A DNA stretch of 64,000 bases from Bacteroidales bacterium UBA4295 (GTDB lineage: Bacteria > Bacteroidota > Bacteroidia > Bacteroidales > Paludibacteraceae), in contig DGVB01000037.1 of the NCBI GenBank assembly GCA_002395805.1, positions 62,001 through 126,000 of the forward strand. The letters run 5' to 3'. Made by a program: the position numbers and the translations under genes. The first letter of the stretch is position 1. Every line of letters starts with the position of its first letter. The notes below the pieces were generated by a model that worked only from the letters and a program-made list of their open reading frames with translations, made no database searches and was not told the origin of the DNA. Below are positions 8,301-15,474 of the stretch, piece after piece.

Positions 8301-9440
8301 AAATTCAATCATTCCTGCAGCAAGGGTAATTTCAGTTTTCTCCCACTTGTAGAGACCTTCAACGAGAGCCATGTCGTTAGCGGCATTTGTCGGAGCCCAA
8401 GCGGTACCGAACAAATCTGTACTGCTACCTGCTACCGTGTAGGTGTGAGCCGGAGCAGCAACCCAACGCGGGTCACCGATAGGCTGACCATCATTCATCG
8501 TCAGAGCAGGAGAGCCCTCACCCAGAGTGAAGTTACCATTAGCTGCATCCACGAAGAGCGGGTCTGCCTGAACACAATTGTTCTTAGTAACAGAGCTATG
8601 GATACCGGTTCCGCTATCCTTCAGATAATTGTAGGTAATACAGTTAGTAGCAGTTACACCACGCATAGCACGGATATTATCCTGTGCGGTCGGGAGCATG
8701 AAGATACAGTTGGACGTAACACCATTTGCGAGCGTAATCTTAGAAACACAAGAGTAATCCGTGTTCATCGGAATTACGTTGTAGAACGTACAATGATCCA
8801 CGAGCAGGCTAGCACCGGAAGCACGTACATCCATTACACCAGCCCAATAACTCTCGGTGTTTGTCGAGATGTTAGCGAAGGTCGAATTGGTTACTTGTAC
8901 GTTGATCGCATTCGCTGTATTTTCAACGAAGAGAATGCTCTTCATACAATCGTGGATATAGCAATTGTTGAGAGTTACTGCATCCAATGCGTTAGCAGTA
9001 GAGCAATAGATAGCACTCTTGTTAAGATTGAAGCCGTAGAGTTCACAACCTTCCATAATAAGACGATTGTTAGCCGATGCATCTGTCGCATAAATGAGAT
9101 GCTCATACCAAGTAGCGAGTTCAACAAGACGCGAGGCATCGAACTTAATGTTCTCAAATTTAGCGAGAGCACCGTTAGCGATAGTAATAGGCACTTGGGG
9201 TTGAATAAGCACCTCAGCACCTTCAGCAGCGCGTACGATAACTTCCTTGCCGTCAAAAGCGATGTAGTTGGAGTTAGACTCCACATAGGTACCTGCAGCC
9301 ATTTCGATGATGTCCCCTGTTCCGGCTTCGCCGAGCGCCATACGGAGTGCATCAGGAGTTCCGTTGGTGATGTTAATCACCGCTGCGTTTGCAACAAGTG
9401 CTACCAGCACCGCTGCAAAGAGAGAGAGAAATTTTCTCAT
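5370..9440 (-). CDS. Giant secreted beta-helix/carbohydrate-module protein with C-terminal sorting-like tail
   Basis: A 1356-residue protein. Signal peptide about 1-19. Residues about 20-325 look like a right-handed beta-helix (repeated short strands, N-rich turns; resembles DUF4957/DUF5123 polysaccharide-associated proteins). Residues about 332-545 and 1110-1320 are two copies of one module: each has TYTVAG, DLFGT, a KWEKTEITL- or KFEKTEITL-type strand, EFKVCEDH, a YTITITFN strand, then a second sub-domain with EFKV.LNG.DWRSN. Between them lie further beta-sandwich modules, including one beginning YYLIGNINGWDIH that recurs in the next gene. The last about 25 residues (NGQLRIEMNGVEYNAQG) match tails on two other giants here. 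Likely an exported glycan-binding surface protein; substrate unknown. Transcribed alone from the promoter at 9553-9583. Confidence 0.85.
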   Translation of the reverse strand: MRKFLSLFAAVLVALVANAAVINITNGTPDALRMALGEAGTGDIIEMAAGTYVESNSNYIAFDGKEVIVRAAEGAEVLIQPQVPITIANGALAKFENIKFDASRLVELATWYEHLIYATDASANNRLIMEGCELYGFNLNKSAIYCSTANALDAVTLNNCYIHDCMKSILFVENTANAINVQVTNSTFANISTNTESYWAGVMDVRASGASLLVDHCTFYNVIPMNTDYSCVSKITLANGVTSNCIFMLPTAQDNIRAMRGVTATNCITYNYLKDSGTGIHSSVTKNNCVQADPLFVDAANGNFTLGEGSPALTMNDGQPIGDPRWVAAPAHTYTVAGSSTDLFGTAWAPTNAANDMALVEGLYKWEKTEITLAAGMIEFKVCEDHGWDVAYPGSNYQLNIPEAGIYTITITFNADSKEVTAIATKTGSAEVDPTVSIKGGWDGWAAEVAFTLADNKETATGALNIAEAGNYEFKVILNGSDWRSNGYTYHREFTGADGITGNGDNMVLQADAAGEYTITWTFATNALNITFPAVAPQPVDEWAEIKFAEAAAANDIAEDAAYAVPGTEFALTLHDAGNKMVIDGNDCRFGTAEDYVMYNFRIKSGGASSSTKNYFTLNIPEAGTLRLAPRTGSNSATDRALVIAQGETELYNAVVQESQAIEVQEGENTVKVYPYVDVTVAAGEVRVSYTAGMNFYAFAFKAGGDAPVVLDAPDAAPTAPTYENYQVHAAYSATYNADCNFGEWESGTVYTQEEFGKKYVTNGAGYFGLEFGGMNCSEMEALHLDVWIAADASIRIVPIHGGTEVGVTAQLEGQKWNSIDIALSEFEGVTNWSNVYQIKIDNASNLTFWLNNVYFYTTQEKTVDLVDGYYLIGNINGWDIHNLTADHLFAVNPANEAEYILHYTLAEGNEFKVVSVASNAIATWYPGEAGNYVVDFAHAGEKDIYFRPDYQGGEGWHAGCIYVAADENANPYETWFASGDSWNQETESYLEWDAEAQKATVHINVDKYGQWRAQVKYHGLVAEEGKCYHVALKLKSNNAISNVTIKYQDDKEMMYVNNAALEANVEYAFDQTAAGIAGGNGILVLDFGFAHAGDIIEIYDVVIEETECPAIEHTYTVAGGSADLFGTTWDPANTANDMTKLEDGTYKFEKTEITLPAGAIEFKVCEDHAWTHCYPAENYSLAIPEAGVYTITITFNPEGNVVAAEAVKTGDAQVDPVVSIAGSMNSWNASADVMVLAEDKATASLTLNLAAQTYEFKVVLNGGDWRSNAQEFTRESATAADMTGNLDNMHLVADIAGDYVFTWTFETNTLSIAFPIGAGIDNTAVEAKAIKRIVNGQLRIEMNGVEYNAQGQVVK

Positions 9441-9552
9441 GATACTTTGATTTTTAGTTAATAAATGTTAGTTAATTAAAAAGTATAGTTTTGCTTATAC
9501 TTATTGTCTCTACAATAGTATCTAATGGCCTATATCCATCAATTTTGCGGGG

Positions 9553-9583
9553 CAAAATTACTAATATTTTTTCATATATGCAA
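9553..9583 (-). promoter_or_regulatory. Bacteroidota-type promoter
   Basis: Minus strand: TTGCATATAT with TTG at 9583-9581, 20 nt, TAATTTTG at 9560-9553. It lies about 110 nt upstream of the 1356-residue secreted protein. Confidence 0.8.
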
Positions 9584-9634
9584 GAGAAAAATGATTTTTT
9601 TTACTATTTTACGAAAATAAGCCATAATAAAAAG

Positions 9635-9668
9635 GAGGGTGTGTCGCGCGACACACCCTCTTTTTTTT
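9635..9668. terminator. Strong terminator hairpin
   Basis: A perfect 12-bp stem (GAGGGTGTGTCG with its complement) with T-rich sequence on both sides. On the minus strand it ends the 1064-residue protein gene. Two further perfect hairpins lie between it and the stop codon: TCCGCCAAGCTTGGCGGA at 9671-9688 and GGCTATACGTAGCC at 9690-9703. Confidence 0.85.
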
Positions 9669-9712
9669 GATCCGCCAAGCTTGGCGGATGGCTATACGTA
9701 GCCGAAGCTATA

Positions 9713-12700
9713 TTAGCGGATTACAGCACCTTGTGCGTTGTACTTAACGCCGGCTTTCTCAATGATGAGCTGACCGTTCTTGAGAGACTTCGTAGCCTTA
9801 GCAGCAGCGTTGACCTCGTCGATACCCTCACCCTGGAGGTGGTTCAGCGTGGACTTGATCGCCTTGCCGTTCGAGTTGAGCGCGTCAACTACGATTGAAC
9901 CATCTTCATTTACGGTAACGGTACCGGAAACGAGGAACCAGAGTTTTTTATCTGCTGTCATTGCATAGGAAGGAGACATACCCATTTCGGTATTCTGACC
10001 TGCCATTACAGTACCATACATCGGCGTAACGGAAATCTCATAAGTGCCTGCTGTCAATTCGGTCTGACCTTGCGGCAGGATAATCGCCAGAGCGATTCCA
10101 GCCTCATCTGTTTGTGCCATAACTCCAACAACCACTTCGTTGATCGCTCCAAACTGATAGGTATCGAAATTATAATTGAACTCAGCCTCAGCCTCATCAT
10201 TCTGATACTTCTCTTCCTCAGTGAGGACGAAGTTGTAGTAAACATTCAGCGTAGTGTCAATTACGTAAACATCACCCTCAGCCGTCATCAATTGGCCTTG
10301 AACAGTGAGGTCAGCCGAGCTGGTCTCTTTATTGGCATTCTGTACGCTTACAGTAATACTACCGGAAACGAATTCAATCTCTGTCGTGTCGGTTCCATTA
10401 ACTCGCATGAGGTAAGTATAGTAATCATCCAGTCCTTCATCCTCGATCGAATACTCGCCGGAGATGTCGTTCGGATCAGCAGGATAGATTTCGAGTTGGA
10501 TATAGTCGCCGTCGCCTTGGAGTTGACCACCCACTACAGGAATATTGTAGAGTTGGATGTCGGTAGAGCCATAATTAGCATAGTAGTAGTTATCTACTCC
10601 ACCATTGTCGAAGACGAGTTCAATCGTGTCAGCCGGAGCGACGGGAGCAGACTTGATGTCCACGAGGTAGCAACCGGTATTGAGTTCGTGTGTAGAGTTG
10701 TAGAGTTTGTACTTACCGAAAGCGATGACGGTATCACCAACGTGGATAGCATTGCCGTTAGCGTCAGCTACTTCGTTGAACTGCGCCCAGTTTTTGTCAG
10801 CCGGGTCATAGTTCGGGATAGAAGTACGGAAGGTATCTGCATTGAGGGAGTAGCAGTTGAAGAACTCGAACTCACCCTCTGCTCCGGTAGCATCAGCTAC
10901 GTAGATGTTGACAGATCCGTATTTAGCAAAGTTCGCACCCTTGAATTCCATTCTGGTAATGATACCGCGAACGAGGACTTCATCATTCTCCTGGAGACCA
11001 GCAGCGATTGCCTCAGCTACTTCGTATTGATGAACGATCGGAGCCTCTTTCTTTACAGCGTTGATATAACCTTCGTGCCAGCCATCAACACCACCTTCCG
11101 GACGGAAGTAAACGGTGTAGTCGCCAGCCTCGGTAATTTGATAGTTGTTCTCCATGCCCGTCGGGAACCAGTCTACAACGTTGAAACCGTCAAGGCTGCT
11201 AACAACTTTGAACTCAGCGTTAGCTTCGAACGTAAACTCACCCATAAACTCACCTTCATTAGCCGAATTAGCAGCGAGTTTGTAATCAGCGTTAATAACC
11301 CAACTCGTCATCGAACCAACCACATAGTAGTTGATTTCCGGCTCAACAGCAGCTTTCTTAACTTCTACGAAGATAGCGTTCTTAGCCTGCGGAGCGTTGT
11401 TGTAGAGACTATAAACAGCTTTAACGGTCAGCGTATCACCTGCGTCAACACCCATCTCCTGGAACTTCTGGGCCTCGCCAGCAGCGGTCAACAAACCATA
11501 AACATATACAGAAGCATCACCGTCAACGAGGTCGAAGTTTCCATACTTGTTATACGAGCCATCAGCATTCGTCTTAATATTAGCAACAACACCGGTGATA
11601 ACACATGTATCAACCGTATTAGCCAATGTCAAGAACTCAGCTATTGTCTTCTCGCCAAGGTTCTGCGGAACAACCGGAGTAGCATGTTCATCAATCACGA
11701 ATGTACTATTTGCCATGAATTGCGGAGTACTATTATATTTGGACAGTGCACCGGTAACAGTTACTTTGTCACCTACAATCGGAGCCTCATCAGCACTTGC
11801 ACATGCAGCACGGTAAGCCTGAAGTACTTGGCCTCCATTAGCAGCGTCCGCCATCCAGAAGGTAATGTTATGGAACTGATCATTATAAGCAGTCTTGATC
11901 TCAGTTACATAGCCTTGGATAGAATAGATTGTACTGTCTTTGTAAGGTACATTGTTTGCCTCGACGGAGAGAGCAGCTTCACGAGCCTCTGCGCAGTTAG
12001 TCGGATCTGGAAGAACAACCGGAGTAGTCTCAGGATTAGCATTGAGAACAGTGATGGTGTATGTTACTCCACCACACTCAACGGTTACTTCGGTCTCAGC
12101 AGCACTCAGGAATGCAGAAACATAGAGCAACATGCCGGCACCTTGAGTTGCATATTGAGTAGCATCCAATGAGATAGCACCGAAGTCAGCACCCGGGAAA
12201 GTTAAATAGATACCAGCCTCTGTACCAAAGCTGCTTTGAATGTTAACAACACTTACACCTTCCGGCAAGCAAACTTTGAAACGGTTTGTGTAATCCTCAT
12301 TGCCGGAACCATTGCCGAGGAAATCACTCAAAGTACATGTGGGTTCCGGAGGAGTTACGCCACCTTCACGAGTAATAGTGAAGTTAGCAATCCAGAGACC
12401 GGTACTACCACTCTTACGATAGAGACGGATGAATCTCGCACCAGCAGCCTCTGCAGGAACGGTGAACGTTGTGTCAGCAGGAACGCCGTCGCTACTTAAG
12501 ATCTGCAGATTGTTGTCAAACAGAACTTGGCAAGCATCCGTAGCAGAAGCCGAATCAGCTACAGCATTGAAGTCCATTCCATAGATACAGTCCGAATTAC
12601 CTGTACGGAAAGCAGCAGTCGTGATCTTGTCACCCGCCTGAAGCGGTTGATCCAAAGTGATAGCCATGTAGTAATAAACACCACTTTTGGTAAAACCCTT

Positions 12701-12907
12701 GTTGATCTTGATACACATGTTACCCTTTTGCTTCTGGTCAGCAACGATGTTCGTGTTGCCACCATAGACAGTCAGAGTACCACCTGCCTTCACAATTTCT
12801 TCAGCCGTAGTAACGCCCTTACCATTGTAGGTAAAGATAGTCTCGGCCTCAGCCATCATGCTGCCTGCGAAAAGCACGGCAGCAATCAAAGAGAATAGTT
12901 TTCTCAT
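9713..12907 (-). CDS. Giant secreted multidomain (OB-fold and glycan-binding-like) protein
   Basis: A 1064-residue protein with a signal peptide (cleavage about residue 19-21). Three OB-fold-like modules are visible at about 325-410, 425-520 and 635-750: each has a G(Y/V/I)(V/I)T or GVVANIK opening strand, a YGxxx(I/L)xVxDxxG-type strand and a VGD-T-V or AGDTLTV turn. A glycan-binding-like module at about 524-620 (YYVVGSMTSW to HEGYINAV) resembles the module beginning YYLIGNINGW in the neighbouring giant. The C-terminal tail (NGQLIIEKAGVKYNAQGAV) matches the tails of two other giants in the window. Probably a surface or secreted protein; no catalytic motif is seen. It has its own promoter at 13012-13042 and its own terminator. 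Confidence 0.85.
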   Translation of the reverse strand: MRKLFSLIAAVLFAGSMMAEAETIFTYNGKGVTTAEEIVKAGGTLTVYGGNTNIVADQKQKGNMCIKINKGFTKSGVYYYMAITLDQPLQAGDKITTAAFRTGNSDCIYGMDFNAVADSASATDACQVLFDNNLQILSSDGVPADTTFTVPAEAAGARFIRLYRKSGSTGLWIANFTITREGGVTPPEPTCTLSDFLGNGSGNEDYTNRFKVCLPEGVSVVNIQSSFGTEAGIYLTFPGADFGAISLDATQYATQGAGMLLYVSAFLSAAETEVTVECGGVTYTITVLNANPETTPVVLPDPTNCAEAREAALSVEANNVPYKDSTIYSIQGYVTEIKTAYNDQFHNITFWMADAANGGQVLQAYRAACASADEAPIVGDKVTVTGALSKYNSTPQFMANSTFVIDEHATPVVPQNLGEKTIAEFLTLANTVDTCVITGVVANIKTNADGSYNKYGNFDLVDGDASVYVYGLLTAAGEAQKFQEMGVDAGDTLTVKAVYSLYNNAPQAKNAIFVEVKKAAVEPEINYYVVGSMTSWVINADYKLAANSANEGEFMGEFTFEANAEFKVVSSLDGFNVVDWFPTGMENNYQITEAGDYTVYFRPEGGVDGWHEGYINAVKKEAPIVHQYEVAEAIAAGLQENDEVLVRGIITRMEFKGANFAKYGSVNIYVADATGAEGEFEFFNCYSLNADTFRTSIPNYDPADKNWAQFNEVADANGNAIHVGDTVIAFGKYKLYNSTHELNTGCYLVDIKSAPVAPADTIELVFDNGGVDNYYYANYGSTDIQLYNIPVVGGQLQGDGDYIQLEIYPADPNDISGEYSIEDEGLDDYYTYLMRVNGTDTTEIEFVSGSITVSVQNANKETSSADLTVQGQLMTAEGDVYVIDTTLNVYYNFVLTEEEKYQNDEAEAEFNYNFDTYQFGAINEVVVGVMAQTDEAGIALAIILPQGQTELTAGTYEISVTPMYGTVMAGQNTEMGMSPSYAMTADKKLWFLVSGTVTVNEDGSIVVDALNSNGKAIKSTLNHLQGEGIDEVNAAAKATKSLKNGQLIIEKAGVKYNAQGAVIR

Positions 12908-13011
12908 GATGATTTTTGAAATTTAGTTAAACAAAAAGTTAATTAATAAAATGTATATATAGCGAACTAGTCAAACTAAATGATCTAGTAAACTAGCATT
13001 TTTTCCGGGTG

Positions 13012-13042
13012 CAAAGGTACAACAATTTTTTGATATGTGCAA
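13012..13042 (-). promoter_or_regulatory. Bacteroidota-type promoter
   Basis: Minus strand: TTGCACATATC with TTG at 13042-13040, 20 nt, TACCTTTG at 13019-13012. It drives the 1064-residue secreted protein; the start codon is about 105 nt downstream. The leader contains several AACTAG-like repeats. Confidence 0.8.
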
Positions 13043-13051
13043 ATAAAAAAA

Positions 13052-14122
13052 TTATTTTTTATGCGCGGCGATAGTTAATTGGACTGAATTGAAGATATTT
13101 TGCCAAATAATATACGCTGCCGCTCCCAAAGAAGCCATGGGATCGAGATACGTATTTGCCATCCAGACGCCGAGAGAAGTGTTCTTTTGTCCGAACGCTT
13201 GTCCGGCAGTAATGGAGGAAACGCCAGCCATGGTTGTAGGAGCCGCCGCCGGGTTGATGAGCACATCCTGATAGTCCGTTCCCTTACTGGCGGCAGGCAG
13301 ACACCAGCCGATGAGTTTGCCAAGCCCGAACTGAATAAGGCAGGCGAAGAAAGAGGATATTAGAAGCCAAAGAATAATGAATAATGAATAATGAATATTT
13401 TCTATGACCGTACGGGTTACTACCGCGGAGAGGACGATAATAGAAGCGACCCACAAATAAAAAGGAGTTTGCGCCAGCCTAGGCGGCAGAGCAAACTCCT
13501 TTAGACCGCCTTCGGCTGTAAGACCGTTATCACTGTAAGACCGCTGCGCTGCAAGACCGCGAGTTGCACTCGCTGAAAGATATTTTCTGCGCTGATAGTA
13601 ATTATAACCGATTCGCAGGAGCCAGGCGGAGAAAAAGGGTCCGAGGAGAAGCGGCGCTACGCGCGAAAGAATCAAAAGAAAGGCAGGTAAGAACGTCATG
13701 TCTGCCGCCGGATTGATGAGCGGAAAGGTAGCGGGGACGATGATTGCCGTAGCAAAATTAGAAAGGAGCGTGAAGGTGGTGAGGTTTTGGATCGAACCGC
13801 CTAATTTGCCGGCTATAATAGGCGCCGCCGTAGCGGTCGGCATGATAAAACACATGAGCAGCCCTTGCGCCAGTACGGCATTTCCGGTAAGGCGAATGAC
13901 CAAGATATACGTAGCGAAACTGAAGAAGAGTTGCGCAAAGAGCACCGCCCAATGCCATTTATGGAGACGGAGGTCCAGAGGATTCACTTTGCAGAACGTA
14001 AAAAAGAGCATAAAGAAAATCAGCCACGGCAAGGTGGGTGCCAGCGGCAGGAACAGTTTATAGCCAAGTGCTCCGATGAGCATCGAGAGCCAGAGGGCGT
14101 TGGAATCAAAGAATTTTCTCAT
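13052..14122 (-). CDS. BASS-type (bile acid:sodium symporter-like) transporter with repeat-derived insert
   Basis: A 356-residue polytopic membrane protein. The first half (about 1-180) carries five or six hydrophobic helices with IMPTATAAPIIAGKLGG and LLSNFATAIIVP, and the end carries a matching half (INPAAAPTTMAGVSSITAGQAFG, MANTYLDPMASLGAA), in line with the inverted-repeat fold of the bile acid:sodium symporter superfamily. Residues about 185-225 (SATRGLAAQRSYSDNGLTA and on) are encoded by the hairpin array at 13503-13580 and an adjoining palindrome and are not expected in the family; they fall in a loop between halves. A helix just after (ENIHYSLFIILWLL) is encoded by an AATAATG tandem repeat. 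Substrate cannot be inferred. Confidence 0.75.
   Translation of the reverse strand: MRKFFDSNALWLSMLIGALGYKLFLPLAPTLPWLIFFMLFFTFCKVNPLDLRLHKWHWAVLFAQLFFSFATYILVIRLTGNAVLAQGLLMCFIMPTATAAPIIAGKLGGSIQNLTTFTLLSNFATAIIVPATFPLINPAADMTFLPAFLLILSRVAPLLLGPFFSAWLLRIGYNYYQRRKYLSASATRGLAAQRSYSDNGLTAEGGLKEFALPPRLAQTPFYLWVASIIVLSAVVTRTVIENIHYSLFIILWLLISSFFACLIQFGLGKLIGWCLPAASKGTDYQDVLINPAAAPTTMAGVSSITAGQAFGQKNTSLGVWMANTYLDPMASLGAAAYIIWQNIFNSVQLTIAAHKK
13371..13400. repeat. AATAATG tandem repeat inside transporter gene
   Basis: About three and a half AATAATG units. In the transporter frame they encode NIHYSLFII, part of a membrane helix. The same repeat occurs at 19182-19210 and 31677-31710. Confidence 0.85.
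13463..13580. repeat. Palindrome plus mini-hairpin array 1
   Basis: 13463-13500 is a hairpin (AGGAGTTTGC with GCAAACTCCT, inner GCC/GGC). It is followed at 13503-13580 by four units, each made of AGACC, a small hairpin, and TGNA. The hairpins are GCCTTCGGC, GTTATCAC (weak), GCTGCGC and GCGAGT-TGC-ACTCGC. The array lies wholly inside the BASS-type transporter gene and is read in frame on the opposite strand. Confidence 0.85.
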
Positions 14123-14147
14123 TGTAAGAAAAAAAAACTATAAAACC

Positions 14148-14269
14148 CTTTTGAATGTTTTATCGCTACGCGATTTATGTGCTTTCGTTCCCAAAACGCC
14201 TTGTAAGCAAGCTTCCGATTCGTTTTTACAACAAAATCCCATACCCTTACGGGTAAAAACACTCAAAAG
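14148..14269 (+). repeat. 121-bp-class element, copy A
   Basis: A 122-bp element with ends CTTTTGAATG (14148-14157) and CACTCAAAAG (14260-14269), one mismatch from a perfect terminal inverted repeat. It contains small hairpins, including ACCC-TTAC-GGGT near the right end, and the shared word GTGCTTT. It lies between the transporter start and the dusB stop. Copies B and C are at 47679-47799 and 48299-48419. Confidence 0.8.
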
Positions 14270-14289
14270 ACATAAACATAAAAAACATT

Positions 14290-15474
14290 TTATTCTTCGC
14301 CCCATTGAGCGACGATGGAGTCCATGATAGCGAAGACTTCTTCTTTGGTTTCGGCACGGAGAAGAGCGATGCGGGTTTGTTTGAAATCCGCGAGTCCTTT
14401 GAATACCGGCGAAGCCGCAAAATGGCGCCGGGAATGAATGATACCTTTTCGCTCGTCGTTGCCGCACCACTGTATGGCGTAAAGCACATGTTCTTTTAGA
14501 ACATTCACCTTTTCCGCCATAGACCGCGGCGGAGCCGCTGAAAGACCGCTTCGCTGAAAGACCGTTTCACTGAAAGACCGTCCTTCGGACTGAAAGACCG
14601 GATTGGTAGAGAGAAACTCTTTCATTTCTGCGAAGAGCCAAGGTGCTCCAAACGTAGCACGGCCGATCATGATGGCATCCACACCGTAGCGGTCGAAGCA
14701 TTCTTTCGCACGTTCGGGCGTACACACGTCGCCATTCCCTATGACGGGTATATGCATGCGGGGATTGTTTTTCACTTCTCCGATGAGGGTCCAGTCCGCT
14801 TCGCCGCGATACATCTGCGAACGTGTACGGCCGTGAATAGCGAGTTCGGTAATACCGCAGTCCTGGAGGGCTTCAGCCAAATCGACGATAAAATAGGAAG
14901 ACGAGCCTACCCCCGCCCCCTCCCTAAAGGGAAGGGAGTTAAGCCCAAGCGGATTATATTTGGGAGTTAAGTCACTTTCATCCCATCCGAGGCGGGTTTT
15001 GGCGGTAACAGGTGTATGGACGGCATTGACGACAGCTTTCGTTATTTCAAGCATTTTCGGCACGTCGCGCAGGAGTCCGGCTCCTGCTCCTTTTCCCGCC
15101 ACTTTCTTGACAGGGCATCCGAAATTGATGTCTATAAAATCCGGGTGGGCCTGCTCTACTATCAGCGCAGCGTCCCGCATGGCTTCGGGTTCCCGTCCGT
15201 ATATCTGGATAGCCACCGGCCGCTCGGCATCATGTATAGTAAGTTTGCGTGTAGTGGAGGCGATGTCTCGAACGAGTGCGTCTGCATTGACGAACTCTGT
15301 GTACACACGATCGGCACCGTAGCGTTTGCAAAGCATACGAAACGCCGGATCGGTGACATCCTCCATAGGCGCGAGATAGAGCGCGTGGCGCTCTGACCGC
15401 TTCGCTGTAAGACCACTATCGCTGTAGGACCGCTGCGCTGTAAGACCGGCTGCGCCTGTAAGATTTTCTTGCAT
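14290..15474 (-). CDS. dusB: tRNA-dihydrouridine synthase with three repeat-derived inserts
   Basis: Reduces uridine to dihydrouridine in tRNA using FMN and NAD(P)H. The 394-residue protein has the Dus motifs LAPMEDVTDPAFR, INFGCPVKKVAGKGAGAGLL with the catalytic cysteine, TAKTRLGWD, ELAIHGRTRSQMYRGEADW and IPVIGNGDV. Three stretches look foreign to the family: the N-terminal about 30 residues (LTGAAGLTAQRSYSDSGLTA), a stretch around residues 171-190 (PLGLNSLPFREGAGVG), and one around 295-320 (FQSEGRSFSETVFQRSGLS). The first and third are encoded by hairpin arrays 3 and 2, the second by a C-rich palindrome. All lie at loops or ends, so the enzyme is probably functional. The ATG overlaps the stop of the HD phosphodiesterase gene by one base (TAATG). 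Confidence 0.9.
   Translation of the reverse strand: MQENLTGAAGLTAQRSYSDSGLTAKRSERHALYLAPMEDVTDPAFRMLCKRYGADRVYTEFVNADALVRDIASTTRKLTIHDAERPVAIQIYGREPEAMRDAALIVEQAHPDFIDINFGCPVKKVAGKGAGAGLLRDVPKMLEITKAVVNAVHTPVTAKTRLGWDESDLTPKYNPLGLNSLPFREGAGVGSSSYFIVDLAEALQDCGITELAIHGRTRSQMYRGEADWTLIGEVKNNPRMHIPVIGNGDVCTPERAKECFDRYGVDAIMIGRATFGAPWLFAEMKEFLSTNPVFQSEGRSFSETVFQRSGLSAAPPRSMAEKVNVLKEHVLYAIQWCGNDERKGIIHSRRHFAASPVFKGLADFKQTRIALLRAETKEEVFAIMDSIVAQWGEE
14521..14599. repeat. Mini-hairpin array 2, inside dusB
   Basis: Four full units of AGACC, hairpin, TGAA. The hairpins are GCGGC-GGA-GCCGC, GC-TTC-GC, GT-TTC-AC and GTCC-TTC-GGAC, so both stem bases change together between units while the loop often stays TTC. 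A fifth AGACC closes the array. The array is in frame within dusB. Confidence 0.88.
14907..14944. repeat. C-rich palindromic repeat inside dusB
   Basis: A run of the form TACCCCCGCCCC followed by CTCCCT-AAA-GGGAAGGGAG. It encodes LNSLPFREGAGVG in DusB. Relatives lie at 19022-19052, 25401-25440 and 62930-62966. Confidence 0.8.
15394..15463. repeat. Mini-hairpin array 3, at the dusB N terminus
   Basis: Four units with linker TGTAAGACC or close variants and hairpins GCTTCGC, a decayed ACTATCGC, GCTGCGC and GGC-TGC-GCC. It lies directly after the dusB start codon and supplies about 25 N-terminal residues. Confidence 0.85.

Noticed and set aside
5388..9461. Several plus-strand frames of 176-425 codons over the 1356-residue gene
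   Set aside because: Antisense shadows caused by biased codon use in the real gene; low-complexity products with no recognisable domains.
10070..12172. A 700-codon open frame on the plus strand, antisense to the 1064-residue protein
   Set aside because: It has no signal, motif or ribosome site and mirrors the codon pattern of the real minus-strand gene, which has a promoter, signal peptide and terminator.
13503..15463. Arrays of repeated linkers and variable parts as a CRISPR
   Set aside because: Linkers are 9-10 nt, the variable parts are palindromes of 7-15 nt, arrays have four units, and they lie inside genes. No cas genes are present.
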